From NCBI GenBank assembly GCA_008975185.1, contig BFAU01000136.1:1-17790 (forward strand): 17,790 bases of DNA, given 5' to 3'. The stretch's first letter is position 1. Each line of letters opens with the position of its first letter. Origin of the DNA: a bacterium MnTg04. Lineage in GTDB: Bacteria; Pseudomonadota; Gammaproteobacteria; Steroidobacterales; MnTg04. Below are positions 1 to 6,188 of the stretch, piece after piece. The translations under genes were made by a program, and so were the position numbers. The notes beneath the pieces were generated by a model, which worked only from the letters and a program-made list of their open reading frames with translations, searched no databases and was not told the DNA's origin.

Positions 1-836
1 AGCCGCTTTGGAAGAACCAGGGCGAGTCATGGCACGAAAATCTCGGCGATCTGCGCGACGACCCGCGGTATCGGCGGATCACGGCTCGCATGAGTCTTAG
101 CCACACCACCGGTTTCCCCAACTGGCGCTGGTTCGAGCCGGACTACAAGCTGCGCATCCACTTCGAGCCCGGTGAGCGCTACAGCTATTCGGGCGAGGGG
201 ATGACCTTTCTTCAGATCGTTCTCGAGAAGCTCACTGGAAAACGACTCGAGCAGCTGATGCAGGAGCATATCTTCGGGCCGTACGGGATGAAGACTTCTA
301 GCTACACTTGGCAGGCGCGCTTCGAAACGGATTACGCCGTCGGCCACCGGGCGGACGGGACCGTCTATCCCAAGGACAAGGACAACGCCGCCCGGGCGCC
401 GAGCACCCTGGAGACCACGACTGAAGATTATACGCGGTTCATGGAGGCGGTCCTGCGTGGCGACGGACTCAGCCAGGCTTCATGGAACGAGATCTTCAGC
501 CCGCAGGTACGTATCCGTTTCCGGACTCAATTCGGCCCGGGCGCCACGGAGGAAACCAGCGCAAACGACGCGATCGAACTCAGCTACGGGTTGGGCCGGG
601 GCCTCCTCCGCACTCCTTACGGTTGGGGCGCGTTCAAGGAGGGGCACGGCGACGGCTTTCAGCACTACTCGATCGTCTTTCCCGATAAGGACCTGGGGGT
701 GCTTCTCATGAGCAACAGCGACAACGCCGAGAGTATCTTCGGCCACCTCCTGGCCCTTACTATCGCCGACACCTACACCCCCTTGGAGTGGGAAGGATAC
801 ATTCCGTACGACCGAAGGCCGGTTCATTCCAATTGA
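1..836 (+). CDS. Serine hydrolase, beta-lactamase/class C family (5' truncated by window edge)
   Basis: This is the C-terminal part of a penicillin-binding-protein-like serine hydrolase. The reading frame is open from base 3 through the first ATG at 90, and the residues before that ATG already fit the family (ITARMSLSHTTGFPNW matches the conserved segment after the SxxK helix). The true start and the nucleophile serine therefore lie outside the window. The second motif appears as Y-S-Y in ERYSYSGEGM, where most members have Y-x-N. A GHGDGF segment near residue 215 of the visible part takes the place of the usual H/K-T-G triad. The C-terminus (FPDKDLGVLLMSNSDNAESIF) is typical of esterase or peptidase-like members. 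The substrate cannot be told: such proteins include esterases, D-aminopeptidases and carboxypeptidases. The family is sure, the substrate is not. Confidence 0.88.
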   Translation, partial: PLWKNQGESWHENLGDLRDDPRYRRITARMSLSHTTGFPNWRWFEPDYKLRIHFEPGERYSYSGEGMTFLQIVLEKLTGKRLEQLMQEHIFGPYGMKTSSYTWQARFETDYAVGHRADGTVYPKDKDNAARAPSTLETTTEDYTRFMEAVLRGDGLSQASWNEIFSPQVRIRFRTQFGPGATEETSANDAIELSYGLGRGLLRTPYGWGAFKEGHGDGFQHYSIVFPDKDLGVLLMSNSDNAESIFGHLLALTIADTYTPLEWEGYIPYDRRPVHSN

Positions 837-894
837 CCATGATGGCCGCTCTTGGAAATGGTCTTTAAAATGGTGACCCATATTGAATACGACT

Positions 895-960
895 GCTAAC
901 AAGGTGGTGCACTGGACAACTATTCTGCTGCGCTCCATAGTCGCCAGTGTACTTGGTCAT
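895..960. repeat. Imperfect hairpin with attC-like flank
   Basis: In the gap after the serine hydrolase, CACTGG (910-915) pairs with CCAGTG (944-949), and inside that ACTAT (919-923) pairs with ATAGT (937-941). Unequal unpaired bases (ACA versus CG) lie between the two stems. The stem is preceded by GCTAACAAG, which recalls the R'' box of integron recombination sites, but no good GTTRRRY box is found on the right side. It could be an eroded attC, a regulatory hairpin in the leader of the next gene, or chance. There is no T-tract, so it is not a normal terminator. Confidence 0.3.
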
Positions 961-968
961 CAGGGGTC

Positions 969-1343
969 TTGAACACATTGCTCATCATTGCTGCTTTTTT
1001 GGCCTTCGCTGTCGGCGTAGTGCATTCTGTTCTTGGCGAGCGCTATATCCTTACTCGACTGTTTCGCCGGGGTAATCTACCCAAGCTGTTCGGTAGTGCC
1101 GCGTTCACTGCCCGGACTCTCCGATTCGCCTGGCATCTCACGACCATAGCCTGGTGGGGTTTCGCCGCACTTATCTATCTGCTTGCCCGGAATTCAATTT
1201 CCGCTCAGAACCTGGCATTCGTTTTGGCAGGCACGTTTTTGGTTACCGGGGTTATCGCACTGGTCGCGTCGCGCGGGCGACATTTGGCCTGGTCCGTATT
1301 TCTGTTTATCGGGGGAGCATGCTTGTATGCAGCGACCGCCTAG
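969..1343 (+). CDS. Small four-helix integral membrane protein, function unknown
   Basis: A 124-residue hydrophobic protein with four predicted membrane helices at about residues 1-20, 48-69, 78-99 and 103-122. A basic loop after helix 1 contains HSVLGERYILTRLFRR. I recognise this as a recurring small hypothetical membrane family, not one with a known function. The start must be TTG at 969: an in-frame stop lies at 897, no ATG or GTG follows before the conserved N-terminus, and AGGGG sits very close upstream (962-966). The unusual start and tight ribosome-site spacing suggest weak translation. No partner gene is obvious; the next gene begins 69 nt downstream and is unrelated. Confidence 0.6.
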   Translation: MNTLLIIAAFLAFAVGVVHSVLGERYILTRLFRRGNLPKLFGSAAFTARTLRFAWHLTTIAWWGFAALIYLLARNSISAQNLAFVLAGTFLVTGVIALVASRGRHLAWSVFLFIGGACLYAATA

Positions 1344-1412
1344 CTAGCCGCGACAGATACTGGCGGCGGTAATGCTAAACGCCATGTGCAGCTCAGCAGG
1401 GTAGGAGCCGAA

Positions 1413-1760
1413 ATGGCGTCTGATTTGGATTTTGTCGAATTCGTAGTTGATCAAATGGCAGATGCCGGTGTTATTTCGTACAGAAAAATGTTTGGAGAGT
1501 ACGTGGTCTATTGTGAAGGCAAAGTCATAGCGCTTATTTGCGATAATCGGCTGTTTGTCAAACCAACGAAAGGTGGGAAATCATTTATTGCTGATGTCGT
1601 GGAGGCGCCCGCCTACCCTGGCGCCAAACCGTCCTTCCTGATCGAGGAGCAAATCGAGGACAAAGAATGGCTGAGTGACTTGGTCAGACTGACGGAGAGA
1701 GAACTCCCGGAGCCCAGACCGAGGAAAAAACCAAAACGCAAACGCGGAAAAAACACATAA
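1413..1760 (+). CDS. TfoX N-terminal domain protein
   Basis: A 115-residue protein matching the TfoX/Sxy N-terminal domain: RKMFGEYVVY near residues 26-35 and VIALICDNRLFVKPT after it are the family core. It lacks the C-terminal TfoX domain found in full-length competence regulators. It ends in a strongly basic tail (RPRKKPKRKRGKNT), which could bind nucleic acid. I place the start at ATG 1413 because AGGAG (1403-1407) stands 5 nt upstream and the domain begins right after; a GTG at 1386 would add nine unsupported residues. Stand-alone TfoX-N proteins are common and mostly uncharacterised, so a competence role is not implied. The stop codon overlaps the left box of an attC-like element. Confidence 0.85.
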   Translation: MASDLDFVEFVVDQMADAGVISYRKMFGEYVVYCEGKVIALICDNRLFVKPTKGGKSFIADVVEAPAYPGAKPSFLIEEQIEDKEWLSDLVRLTERELPEPRPRKKPKRKRGKNT

Positions 1761-1835
1761 CAAGTCATCCGAGTATGCAGCTTGGCGGCGGCCAGGCGCA
1801 TGCTGCGCTGGCGCTGCTTGATTCAAGCGTCAGGC
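1755..1835 (+). other. attC-like (59-base-element-like) folded site, degenerate
   Basis: This 81-nt element runs from ACATAAC (1755-1761, one mismatch to RYYYAAC) to GTCAGGC (1829-1835, one mismatch to GTTRRRY). The right end, GCTTGATTCAAGCGTCAGGC, closely resembles common attC right ends. Between the boxes GCAGC (1777-1781) pairs with GCTGC (1813-1817). An inner stem pairs GCCA + GCGCA (1791-1794, 1796-1800) with TGCGC + TGGC (1804-1812), leaving one extrahelical G at 1795. Stem arms with a bulged base are a hallmark of attC sites. It begins at the stop codon of the TfoX-like gene, as in cassettes. Both boxes carry mismatches, so it may be inactive or a look-alike. Confidence 0.4.
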
Positions 1836-1864
1836 ATAAGTCAAGGAACGTGGAGCAGTCAGAT

Positions 1865-2146
1865 ATGAAGGCAATCTGGAAAGGCAGTGTAATAGCACAA
1901 TCCGATGAAACATTAGTCATTGAAGGAAATCATTACTTCCCGGCAGAATCGGCCAGAATGGAGTTTCTGAAAGACAGTGACACAAAATCCGTCTGTCCGT
2001 GGAAGGGGACCGCCAGCTACTACAACATAAATGTTGATGGTGAAACCAACCCGGACGCTGCCTGGTATTACCCGGATCCCAAGGACGCCGCGAGCGAAAT
2101 CCAAGGTCGAATCGCATTCTGGAAAGGCGTGCAGGTCATCGAGTAA
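1865..2146 (+). CDS. DUF427 domain protein
   Basis: A 93-residue protein that is essentially one DUF427 domain. The family signature SVCPWKGTASYYNI is followed by AWYYPDPKDAASEIQGRIAFW at the C-terminus. The start chosen is ATG 1865, which gives the family N-terminus MKAIWKGSVIAQSDETLVIEG; a GGAG lies at 1852-1855. An upstream in-frame ATG at 1775 would fall inside the attC-like element and adds a non-conserved stretch. Members are small soluble proteins of unknown biochemistry, so no function is offered. With the TfoX-like gene it forms a pair of single-domain genes on the plus strand. Confidence 0.88.
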   Translation: MKAIWKGSVIAQSDETLVIEGNHYFPAESARMEFLKDSDTKSVCPWKGTASYYNINVDGETNPDAAWYYPDPKDAASEIQGRIAFWKGVQVIE

Positions 2147-2282
2147 GATGTCGTGGAATTACATCCGACCAGTGCCAGCAATCGGACGTCCCTGCGGTCC
2201 GCCGCTTATCTCTATGTCAGGTAAATCAAGACTTTCATAAATCAACAAACTCTGGTCATGTTGTCGCGACTGATTGGATTCA

Positions 2283-2483
2283 TCAGGACGCCGCTTCATC
2301 TTGAAAAATCTCTTCTATCAATAATTCAAATAGCCGAGCAGCTTTGAACGCAAGAGGCAAGCTGGGATCGAATTTCCCTTTCTCAATGGCGTTGATTGTC
2401 TGCCGTGAAACGTCTAATGCAGTAGCCAGGTCAGCTTGGGTCCAATCCCGTTCTGCGCGGAGTACCTTTAGGCGATTTTTCAT
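2283..2483 (-). CDS. XRE-family helix-turn-helix regulator (Cro/YozG-like)
   Basis: A 66-residue protein that is one Cro/CI-type HTH domain: WTQADLATALDVSRQTINAIEKGKFDPSLPLAFKAARLF carries the five-helix pattern with the recognition helix at SRQTINAIE. The short C-terminus (LIEEIFQDEAAS) matches small YozG-like repressors. Its ATG overlaps the stop of the upstream membrane-protein gene by four bases (ATGA, 2480-2483), so translation is probably coupled. Small XRE regulators paired with a four-helix membrane protein recur widely; the membrane partner is sometimes an immunity or stress protein, but that is inference here. It most likely represses its own operon from the promoter near 2944-2972. 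Confidence 0.9.
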   Translation of the reverse strand: MKNRLKVLRAERDWTQADLATALDVSRQTINAIEKGKFDPSLPLAFKAARLFELLIEEIFQDEAAS

Positions 2484-2899
2484 TTGTATCGAACCTGGCC
2501 GATGATAATTCCGGCCATGTAGGCAACGGACATGAGCACCAAGATGTCGGAGGCTTCTGCATCGGATATGAATTGTGCAGTTGCCAGTAGTGAATAAGCA
2601 AAGCCACCCACAAATCCAATACCCATCGATAGTGCCAGAGCATCAAGTTGAATTTTTCGCTGTAATTCATCCAGTTCTTTCAGGAATCGCAAAAACGTCA
2701 CAATCACTCCAATGCCTATTCCGGTGTTAATGACGATTGCGAGCATTGAAATCCAGGCAGAGGAATACCACTCGTATAACTCGGCTTTGTCAGCCAGCAC
2801 CATTGTCCCAACCCATGCAAATACCCAGGAAAGTAAGCGCATACTGCTTTTCCTGGCACGTGCTGTGAATATGTCTGAATCGGTCATTGGTTTTTTCAT
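2480..2899 (-). CDS. Four-helix membrane protein paired with XRE regulator
   Basis: A 139-residue protein with four hydrophobic segments at about residues 20-37, 49-70, 91-110 and 119-134. A charged cytoplasmic-type loop (FLKELDELQRKIQLDAL) lies between helices 2 and 3. It resembles, in layout only, the small membrane proteins (DUF2178-type and similar) found next to XRE regulators; I cannot assign a family firmly. The start at 2899 is supported by AAGGA ten bases upstream on the minus strand; the alternative ATG four codons later is less well spaced. It is the first gene of a two-gene operon and shares four bases with the regulator. The pair is visibly AT-richer than the flanking genes, consistent with acquisition. 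Confidence 0.75.
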   Translation of the reverse strand: MKKPMTDSDIFTARARKSSMRLLSWVFAWVGTMVLADKAELYEWYSSAWISMLAIVINTGIGIGVIVTFLRFLKELDELQRKIQLDALALSMGIGFVGGFAYSLLATAQFISDAEASDILVLMSVAYMAGIIIGQVRYK

Positions 2900-2922
2900 G
2901 TGTCTAGTATCCTTGTCATAAT

Positions 2923-2938
2923 GTAAAGTCTAATTTAC
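2923..2938. promoter_or_regulatory. Putative operator palindrome for the XRE pair
   Basis: GTAAA (2923-2927) and TTTAC (2934-2938) form an inverted repeat with a six-base centre. It sits just downstream of the -10 box of the minus-strand promoter, where transcription should begin, and about 25 nt before the membrane-protein start codon. That is where a small XRE autorepressor would act. Binding is inferred, not shown. Confidence 0.4.
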
Positions 2939-2943
2939 GAATC

Positions 2944-2972
2944 AAGATAGCCGGGATTATCTTCGGTGTCAA
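2944..2972 (-). promoter_or_regulatory. Sigma-70 promoter for membrane protein/XRE operon
   Basis: On the minus strand a perfect -35 TTGACA (2967-2972) is separated by exactly 17 bp from a -10 TATCTT (2944-2949). This faces the membrane-protein gene and gives an expected start near 2937. The -35 bases are also half of an inverted repeat, TGTCAA/TTGACA (2967-2972 with 2979-2984), which could be a second binding site. Confidence 0.65.
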
Positions 2973-2984
2973 GTACAATTGACA

Positions 2985-3311
2985 AAAAGACCAGTAAACA
3001 CGACTTTTCGCCCAGAAACGCCTGAGTTGTCGAGACTCCAGCAAGTGCAGAAATCTCGCGGTCCAATTACGAGAGAGCCTGATTCTTGCCATAAAATGGC
3101 CAATCAGACATCTTTATGGGTGTATCGACACTGTCTCCGGAAACTTGAGATTGAGCTCGATTTCCGGGAACACGCGGCATTAGTCGCCAAATAAACCGCT
3201 GCACTTGCCCCTGGCTATCTGTCAACCTTCTTGCATACGCAACGGCCGCGCAGACTCTGGGAGCGAGCGAGCTCAAACGCCAGGCGACGACCCAGGTATT
3301 GGAGGTAGCAA
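2985..3311. other. Non-coding or decayed stretch, nothing recognised
   Basis: About 330 bases between the divergent XRE-operon promoter and the DUF6265 gene. Short open frames exist on both strands (for example 2979-3194 plus, 3067-3276 minus), but none has a ribosome site, family resemblance or credible protein composition. It probably contains the promoter of the DUF6265 gene, though I see no clear -35/-10 pair. It may be the remains of an older gene. Confidence 0.5.
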
Positions 3312-3806
3312 ATGAAAATCCGAATTACTCTCGTGGCCACGGTGGCTGTGGGTCTTCTCCCGGTTGCGTCGGCGCAGGAGCCGGCTTCTGTTGAGGATCT
3401 CGCATGGTTGGCCGGGTGTTGGGCGAGTGTCGGTGGCGAGGCCGGCTCAGGCGAGCAATGGACGGTTCCCGCTGGCAAAACTTTGCTCGGCGTCAGCCGG
3501 ACGGTCAAAAACTCGAAGACAGTGGCGTACGAGTTCCTGCGGATTCGCGAGACCGAGGCTGGTGGGATCGAGTACATTGCAAAACCCTCGGGACAGAGCG
3601 AGGCAAGCTTCCTCCTGGTGCGTCTATCTGATCGTGAAGTCGTCTTTGAAAACCCCGCCCACGACTTTCCACAGCGCATCATTTATCGCCTGGAGGCCGG
3701 GGGCGAACTCGTGGCGAGGATTGAGGGCGAGGTAAAAGGTGAGGTCAGGACGGTCGATTTTCCCATGAAGCGGGTCGACTGTGAGTCACAGAGTGTTAGC
3801 CCGTAG
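3312..3806 (+). CDS. DUF6265-like secreted protein
   Basis: A 164-residue protein with an N-terminal signal peptide (MKIRITLVATVAVGLLPVASAQ, cleavage expected after residue 21 at A-S-A/Q). The mature part opens with EDLAWLAGCWAS, the hallmark of the DUF6265 family, and contains FENPAHDFPQRIIYR near residues 115-130, another conserved stretch. The fold is expected to be a lipocalin-like beta barrel, which suggests small-ligand binding, but no ligand is known. The start is well supported by GGAGG (3301-3305) six bases upstream. It stands alone: the next gene is about 270 bp away. Confidence 0.85.
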   Translation: MKIRITLVATVAVGLLPVASAQEPASVEDLAWLAGCWASVGGEAGSGEQWTVPAGKTLLGVSRTVKNSKTVAYEFLRIRETEAGGIEYIAKPSGQSEASFLLVRLSDREVVFENPAHDFPQRIIYRLEAGGELVARIEGEVKGEVRTVDFPMKRVDCESQSVSP

Positions 3807-3951
3807 TGTCGTGTCGCTACAAACCACGCCGTTTTCGCGGTGCCGGTACGCCAGATATCCGTTATGTATTCACCATTTAATTATATTATTGGGAATTTGG
3901 CGCCTGTGGCATGTCCGTTAGGACTCGGTTTGGCGACAGGTATTCCGTGTG

Positions 3952-3977
3952 ATCGGCGCGCCGATTATCAATAATCG
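3952..3977. repeat. Two overlapping palindromes before the carbonic anhydrase gene
   Basis: A perfect 14-base palindrome ATCGGCGCGCCGAT (3952-3965) overlaps CGATTATCAATAATCG (3962-3977), whose arms are also perfect around a CA centre. Five T follow the second one (3978-3982), so on the plus strand it could act as a weak terminator for the upstream gene; the stem is AT-rich and the loop tight. Alternatively these are protein-binding sites for control of the downstream gene. Nothing else is recognised in 3807-4046. Confidence 0.35.
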
Positions 3978-4079
3978 TTTTTGCCGGCCAATTTGGTTGG
4001 CGCTTGAAAACAGCATCAGGCAATATGCCGCAAACATTGGCGTCATATGAAAAAAAAAATTCGAGGATAACCTGGAAAA

Positions 4080-4682
4080 TTGAAAATACTAAAACACCTA
4101 TTTGACAGCAATTTGGCGTGGGCGGCTTCAATCAAAAAAGAAGACCCGGAGTTTTTCACGCGGTTATCGAAGCAGCAAGATCCCGAGTATCTATGGATTG
4201 GCTGTTCGGATAGCCGAGTCCCGGCCAACCAAATAACGAATCTGCAACCTGGCGAAGTTTTCGTGCATCGGAATATCGCCAATGTTGTCGTGCATACAGA
4301 TTTGAATTGTCTTTCGGTAATACAATTCGCTGTGGAGGTTCTCAAGGTAAAACATATAATTATTTGCGGTCACTATGGCTGTGGCGGCATAAAGGCGGCG
4401 TTGGAAAATCAGGAACACGGGCTGATCGATAATTGGTTGCGCCATGTCAGGGATGTCATTCGCTTCAATGCGGAGCAATTTGACGGGCTCGAGCACGACA
4501 AGAAGCTGGATTTGCTCTGTGAGTTAAATGTGAAAGAGCAAGTCACAAATGTTTGCAACACCACTATTGTCCAGAATGCATGGAAACAAGGAAAAGAACT
4601 TTCTGTACACGGTTGGATTTACAGCATAGAAAACGGGATCCTGAAAGATCTGGAGACTTGCGTTACCTCAAGGGATGCATAG
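4080..4682 (+). CDS. can: Beta-class carbonic anhydrase
   Basis: A 200-residue beta-carbonic anhydrase very similar to E. coli Can. It interconverts CO2 and bicarbonate in the cytoplasm, supplying bicarbonate for carboxylation reactions. Zinc ligands are Cys42, His98 and Cys101, and the catalytic Asp44-Arg46 dyad is present in CSDSR. The stretch HIIICGHYGCGG (residues 92-103) matches E. coli exactly. Compared with the 220-residue E. coli enzyme the C-terminus is about 20 residues shorter, beyond the conserved core. The start is TTG 4080, because an in-frame stop at 4068 excludes anything upstream and the N-terminus aligns with the family there; GAGGA lies rather far upstream (4063-4067). The gene is AT-richer than mtgA and later genes. 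Confidence 0.96.
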   Translation: MKILKHLFDSNLAWAASIKKEDPEFFTRLSKQQDPEYLWIGCSDSRVPANQITNLQPGEVFVHRNIANVVVHTDLNCLSVIQFAVEVLKVKHIIICGHYGCGGIKAALENQEHGLIDNWLRHVRDVIRFNAEQFDGLEHDKKLDLLCELNVKEQVTNVCNTTIVQNAWKQGKELSVHGWIYSIENGILKDLETCVTSRDA

Positions 4683-4775
4683 ATTTGGGAGGCTGAGCCA
4701 AAGTTGATCTTGCTGATTGGAATCGTTCTTTTTTCCGGCGTCAGCGTGCTATAGCGCGCAGCCGACGGAGTCGTA

Positions 4776-5270
4776 ATGGCGCAGCTTCCGGAGATTCGAT
4801 GGCCAAATCACTACGAACCGAGCCGGTGCCCTGTTCATGTTCGCAACGAACTGGATATGGCCGCTTCGCCGGAGAAAGTGTGGGCGTGGTTAACTCGGGC
4901 CAAGCTGTGGCCAGACTGGTATGCCAATTCCGCGAATGTCGAAATCCTTGAAGGGCCAGGCACGGGCCTCGAAGAGGGCACCCTTTTCCGCTGGAAGACA
5001 TTTGGTATTACGATAAAATCCACAGTCCTCGAGTGTGTGCCTGATGAGCGTATCGCATGGGAAGCTCACGCCTTCGGCATCGATGTCTATCATGCGTGGG
5101 TCCTGCAATCATCCGCCAAGGGTTGCCTCGTGGTTACTGAGGAGACGCAACACGGCTGGCTGGCAAGGCTCGGGTCTATTTTCATGCCGAGTCGAATGCA
5201 CAAGTACCACCAGCTGTGGCTTGAAGGGCTAGAAAACAAGGCCCGCGCGGGTTTTCCGCCAATAGGTTAA
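4776..5270 (+). CDS. SRPBCC-fold (polyketide cyclase/dehydrase-like) protein
   Basis: A 164-residue protein with the START/Bet v1 (SRPBCC) pattern. VRNELDMAASPEKVWAWLTR gives the first strand and helix, WYANSANVEIL and GTLFRWKTFGI the following strands, and the C-terminal helix runs MHKYHQLWLEGLENKA. The fold makes a hydrophobic cavity for small lipophilic ligands. No catalytic signature separates a ligand carrier from an enzyme here. The start at ATG 4776 has GGAG (4767-4770) five bases upstream. No signal peptide is seen, so it is cytoplasmic. It stands between can and mtgA with no clear functional link. A GC-rich palindrome followed by TTTT (5242-5255) lies inside its 3' end. Confidence 0.82.
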   Translation: MAQLPEIRWPNHYEPSRCPVHVRNELDMAASPEKVWAWLTRAKLWPDWYANSANVEILEGPGTGLEEGTLFRWKTFGITIKSTVLECVPDERIAWEAHAFGIDVYHAWVLQSSAKGCLVVTEETQHGWLARLGSIFMPSRMHKYHQLWLEGLENKARAGFPPIG

Positions 5271-5430
5271 CCTTGCCACCGGTGTTCAGCGGTGAAGCCC
5301 TTCGCGCACACCCCTGGTCGTGTTGGTCTATTGCCGGGCAATCCGCAAGGCCTTGCAACGTGACACAGTTGGTTGAAGTCGTTTTCAGCCAGTGCAAATG
5401 TGTTCCAGACCCCGATCCTGTTTGCGGAGC

Positions 5431-6159
5431 ATGGTTTTGAGAAGACCAGGAAAATTTTCTGCACTTTTTCGTATCCCGTTGGTTGTCCGCATGCTGCGCA
5501 TTGGCATCCGGCTTTTGCCCATATTGATCATGATGGACCTGGGTTACCTGATCGGCATTTGGCCGGACTGGGATTCCTATGCGGAAGGTCCGATTCAGAG
5601 GTCCAGTTTCATCAGCAGTTACGAATTCGAGCGGCATCGCCACAAAGACTGGCCCAGGCTCCGCTGGAACCCGGTCCGCATCGAGACCGTCCCGCGCGGC
5701 ATGATTCGCGCGTTGATCGTCGCCGAGGATGCCAATTTCTATTCTCACCGGGGCGTGGATATCGATGCGCTCAAGGAAGCCATGGAATACAACCTCTCCG
5801 AGAAACGTCTCGTGTATGGCGGCAGCACGATCTCACAACAAACCGTCAAAAACGTTTTTTTGAGCCCCTCGCGCAATCCCTTGCGCAAGTGGCACGAACT
5901 GGTCCTGACGATCGGTATGGAAAGAAGCCTGAGCAAAAAACGCATACTCGAACACTACCTCAACGTGGCCGAGTTTGGCCGCGGTATCTACGGCGTCGAT
6001 GCCGCCGCTCGTTACTACTGGGGCATTCCCGCATCCAGGCTTTCCAACCGGCAGGCCATCGAGCTAGCGGCCACACTGCCGTCGCCGGTCGATAACAACC
6101 CGAAGACGCGTACCAAATCTTTCAGCCAGCGGGTCAAAAAAATTCAGCGGTATTTCTAA
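5431..6159 (+). CDS. mtgA: Monofunctional biosynthetic peptidoglycan transglycosylase
   Basis: A GT51 glycosyltransferase that polymerises lipid II into glycan strands at the outer face of the inner membrane, without a transpeptidase domain. From ATG 5431 it is 242 residues, the same length as E. coli MtgA, which supports this start; the nearby GGAG is too close to be an ideal ribosome site, and GTG 5392 or ATG 5491 remain possible. A membrane anchor spans about residues 21-43. Family motifs are in order: EDANFYSHRG with catalytic Glu99, GGSTISQQTVKN (130-141), and KKRILEHYLNVAEFG with Glu174. It stands alone between SRPBCC and a convergent exported-protein gene; the 160-nt upstream gap holds a small CACCG/CGGTG hairpin (5277-5294). 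Confidence 0.94.
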   Translation: MVLRRPGKFSALFRIPLVVRMLRIGIRLLPILIMMDLGYLIGIWPDWDSYAEGPIQRSSFISSYEFERHRHKDWPRLRWNPVRIETVPRGMIRALIVAEDANFYSHRGVDIDALKEAMEYNLSEKRLVYGGSTISQQTVKNVFLSPSRNPLRKWHELVLTIGMERSLSKKRILEHYLNVAEFGRGIYGVDAAARYYWGIPASRLSNRQAIELAATLPSPVDNNPKTRTKSFSQRVKKIQRYF

Positions 6160-6188
6160 CGGTTCATTTTTTTCGCGGCGGCGCTTGC

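Noticed and set aside
2147..2240. 30-codon frame ATG 2149 to TAA after the DUF427 gene
   Set aside because: Proline-rich, no ribosome site of its own, no resemblance; likely chance.
2979..3194. 71-residue plus-strand open frame in the gap before the DUF6265 gene
   Set aside because: TTG start, no ribosome site, no hydrophobic core or domain pattern; may only be chance.
5242..5255. CCCGCGCGGG followed by TTTT as a terminator
   Set aside because: It lies inside the SRPBCC coding end, the loop would be only GC-tight bases and the T-run is short.
5373..6095. 240-residue plus-strand open frame across mtgA
   Set aside because: It is a +1-type shadow of mtgA, rich in R, H, P and Q with no family resemblance, while the mtgA frame has all GT51 motifs.
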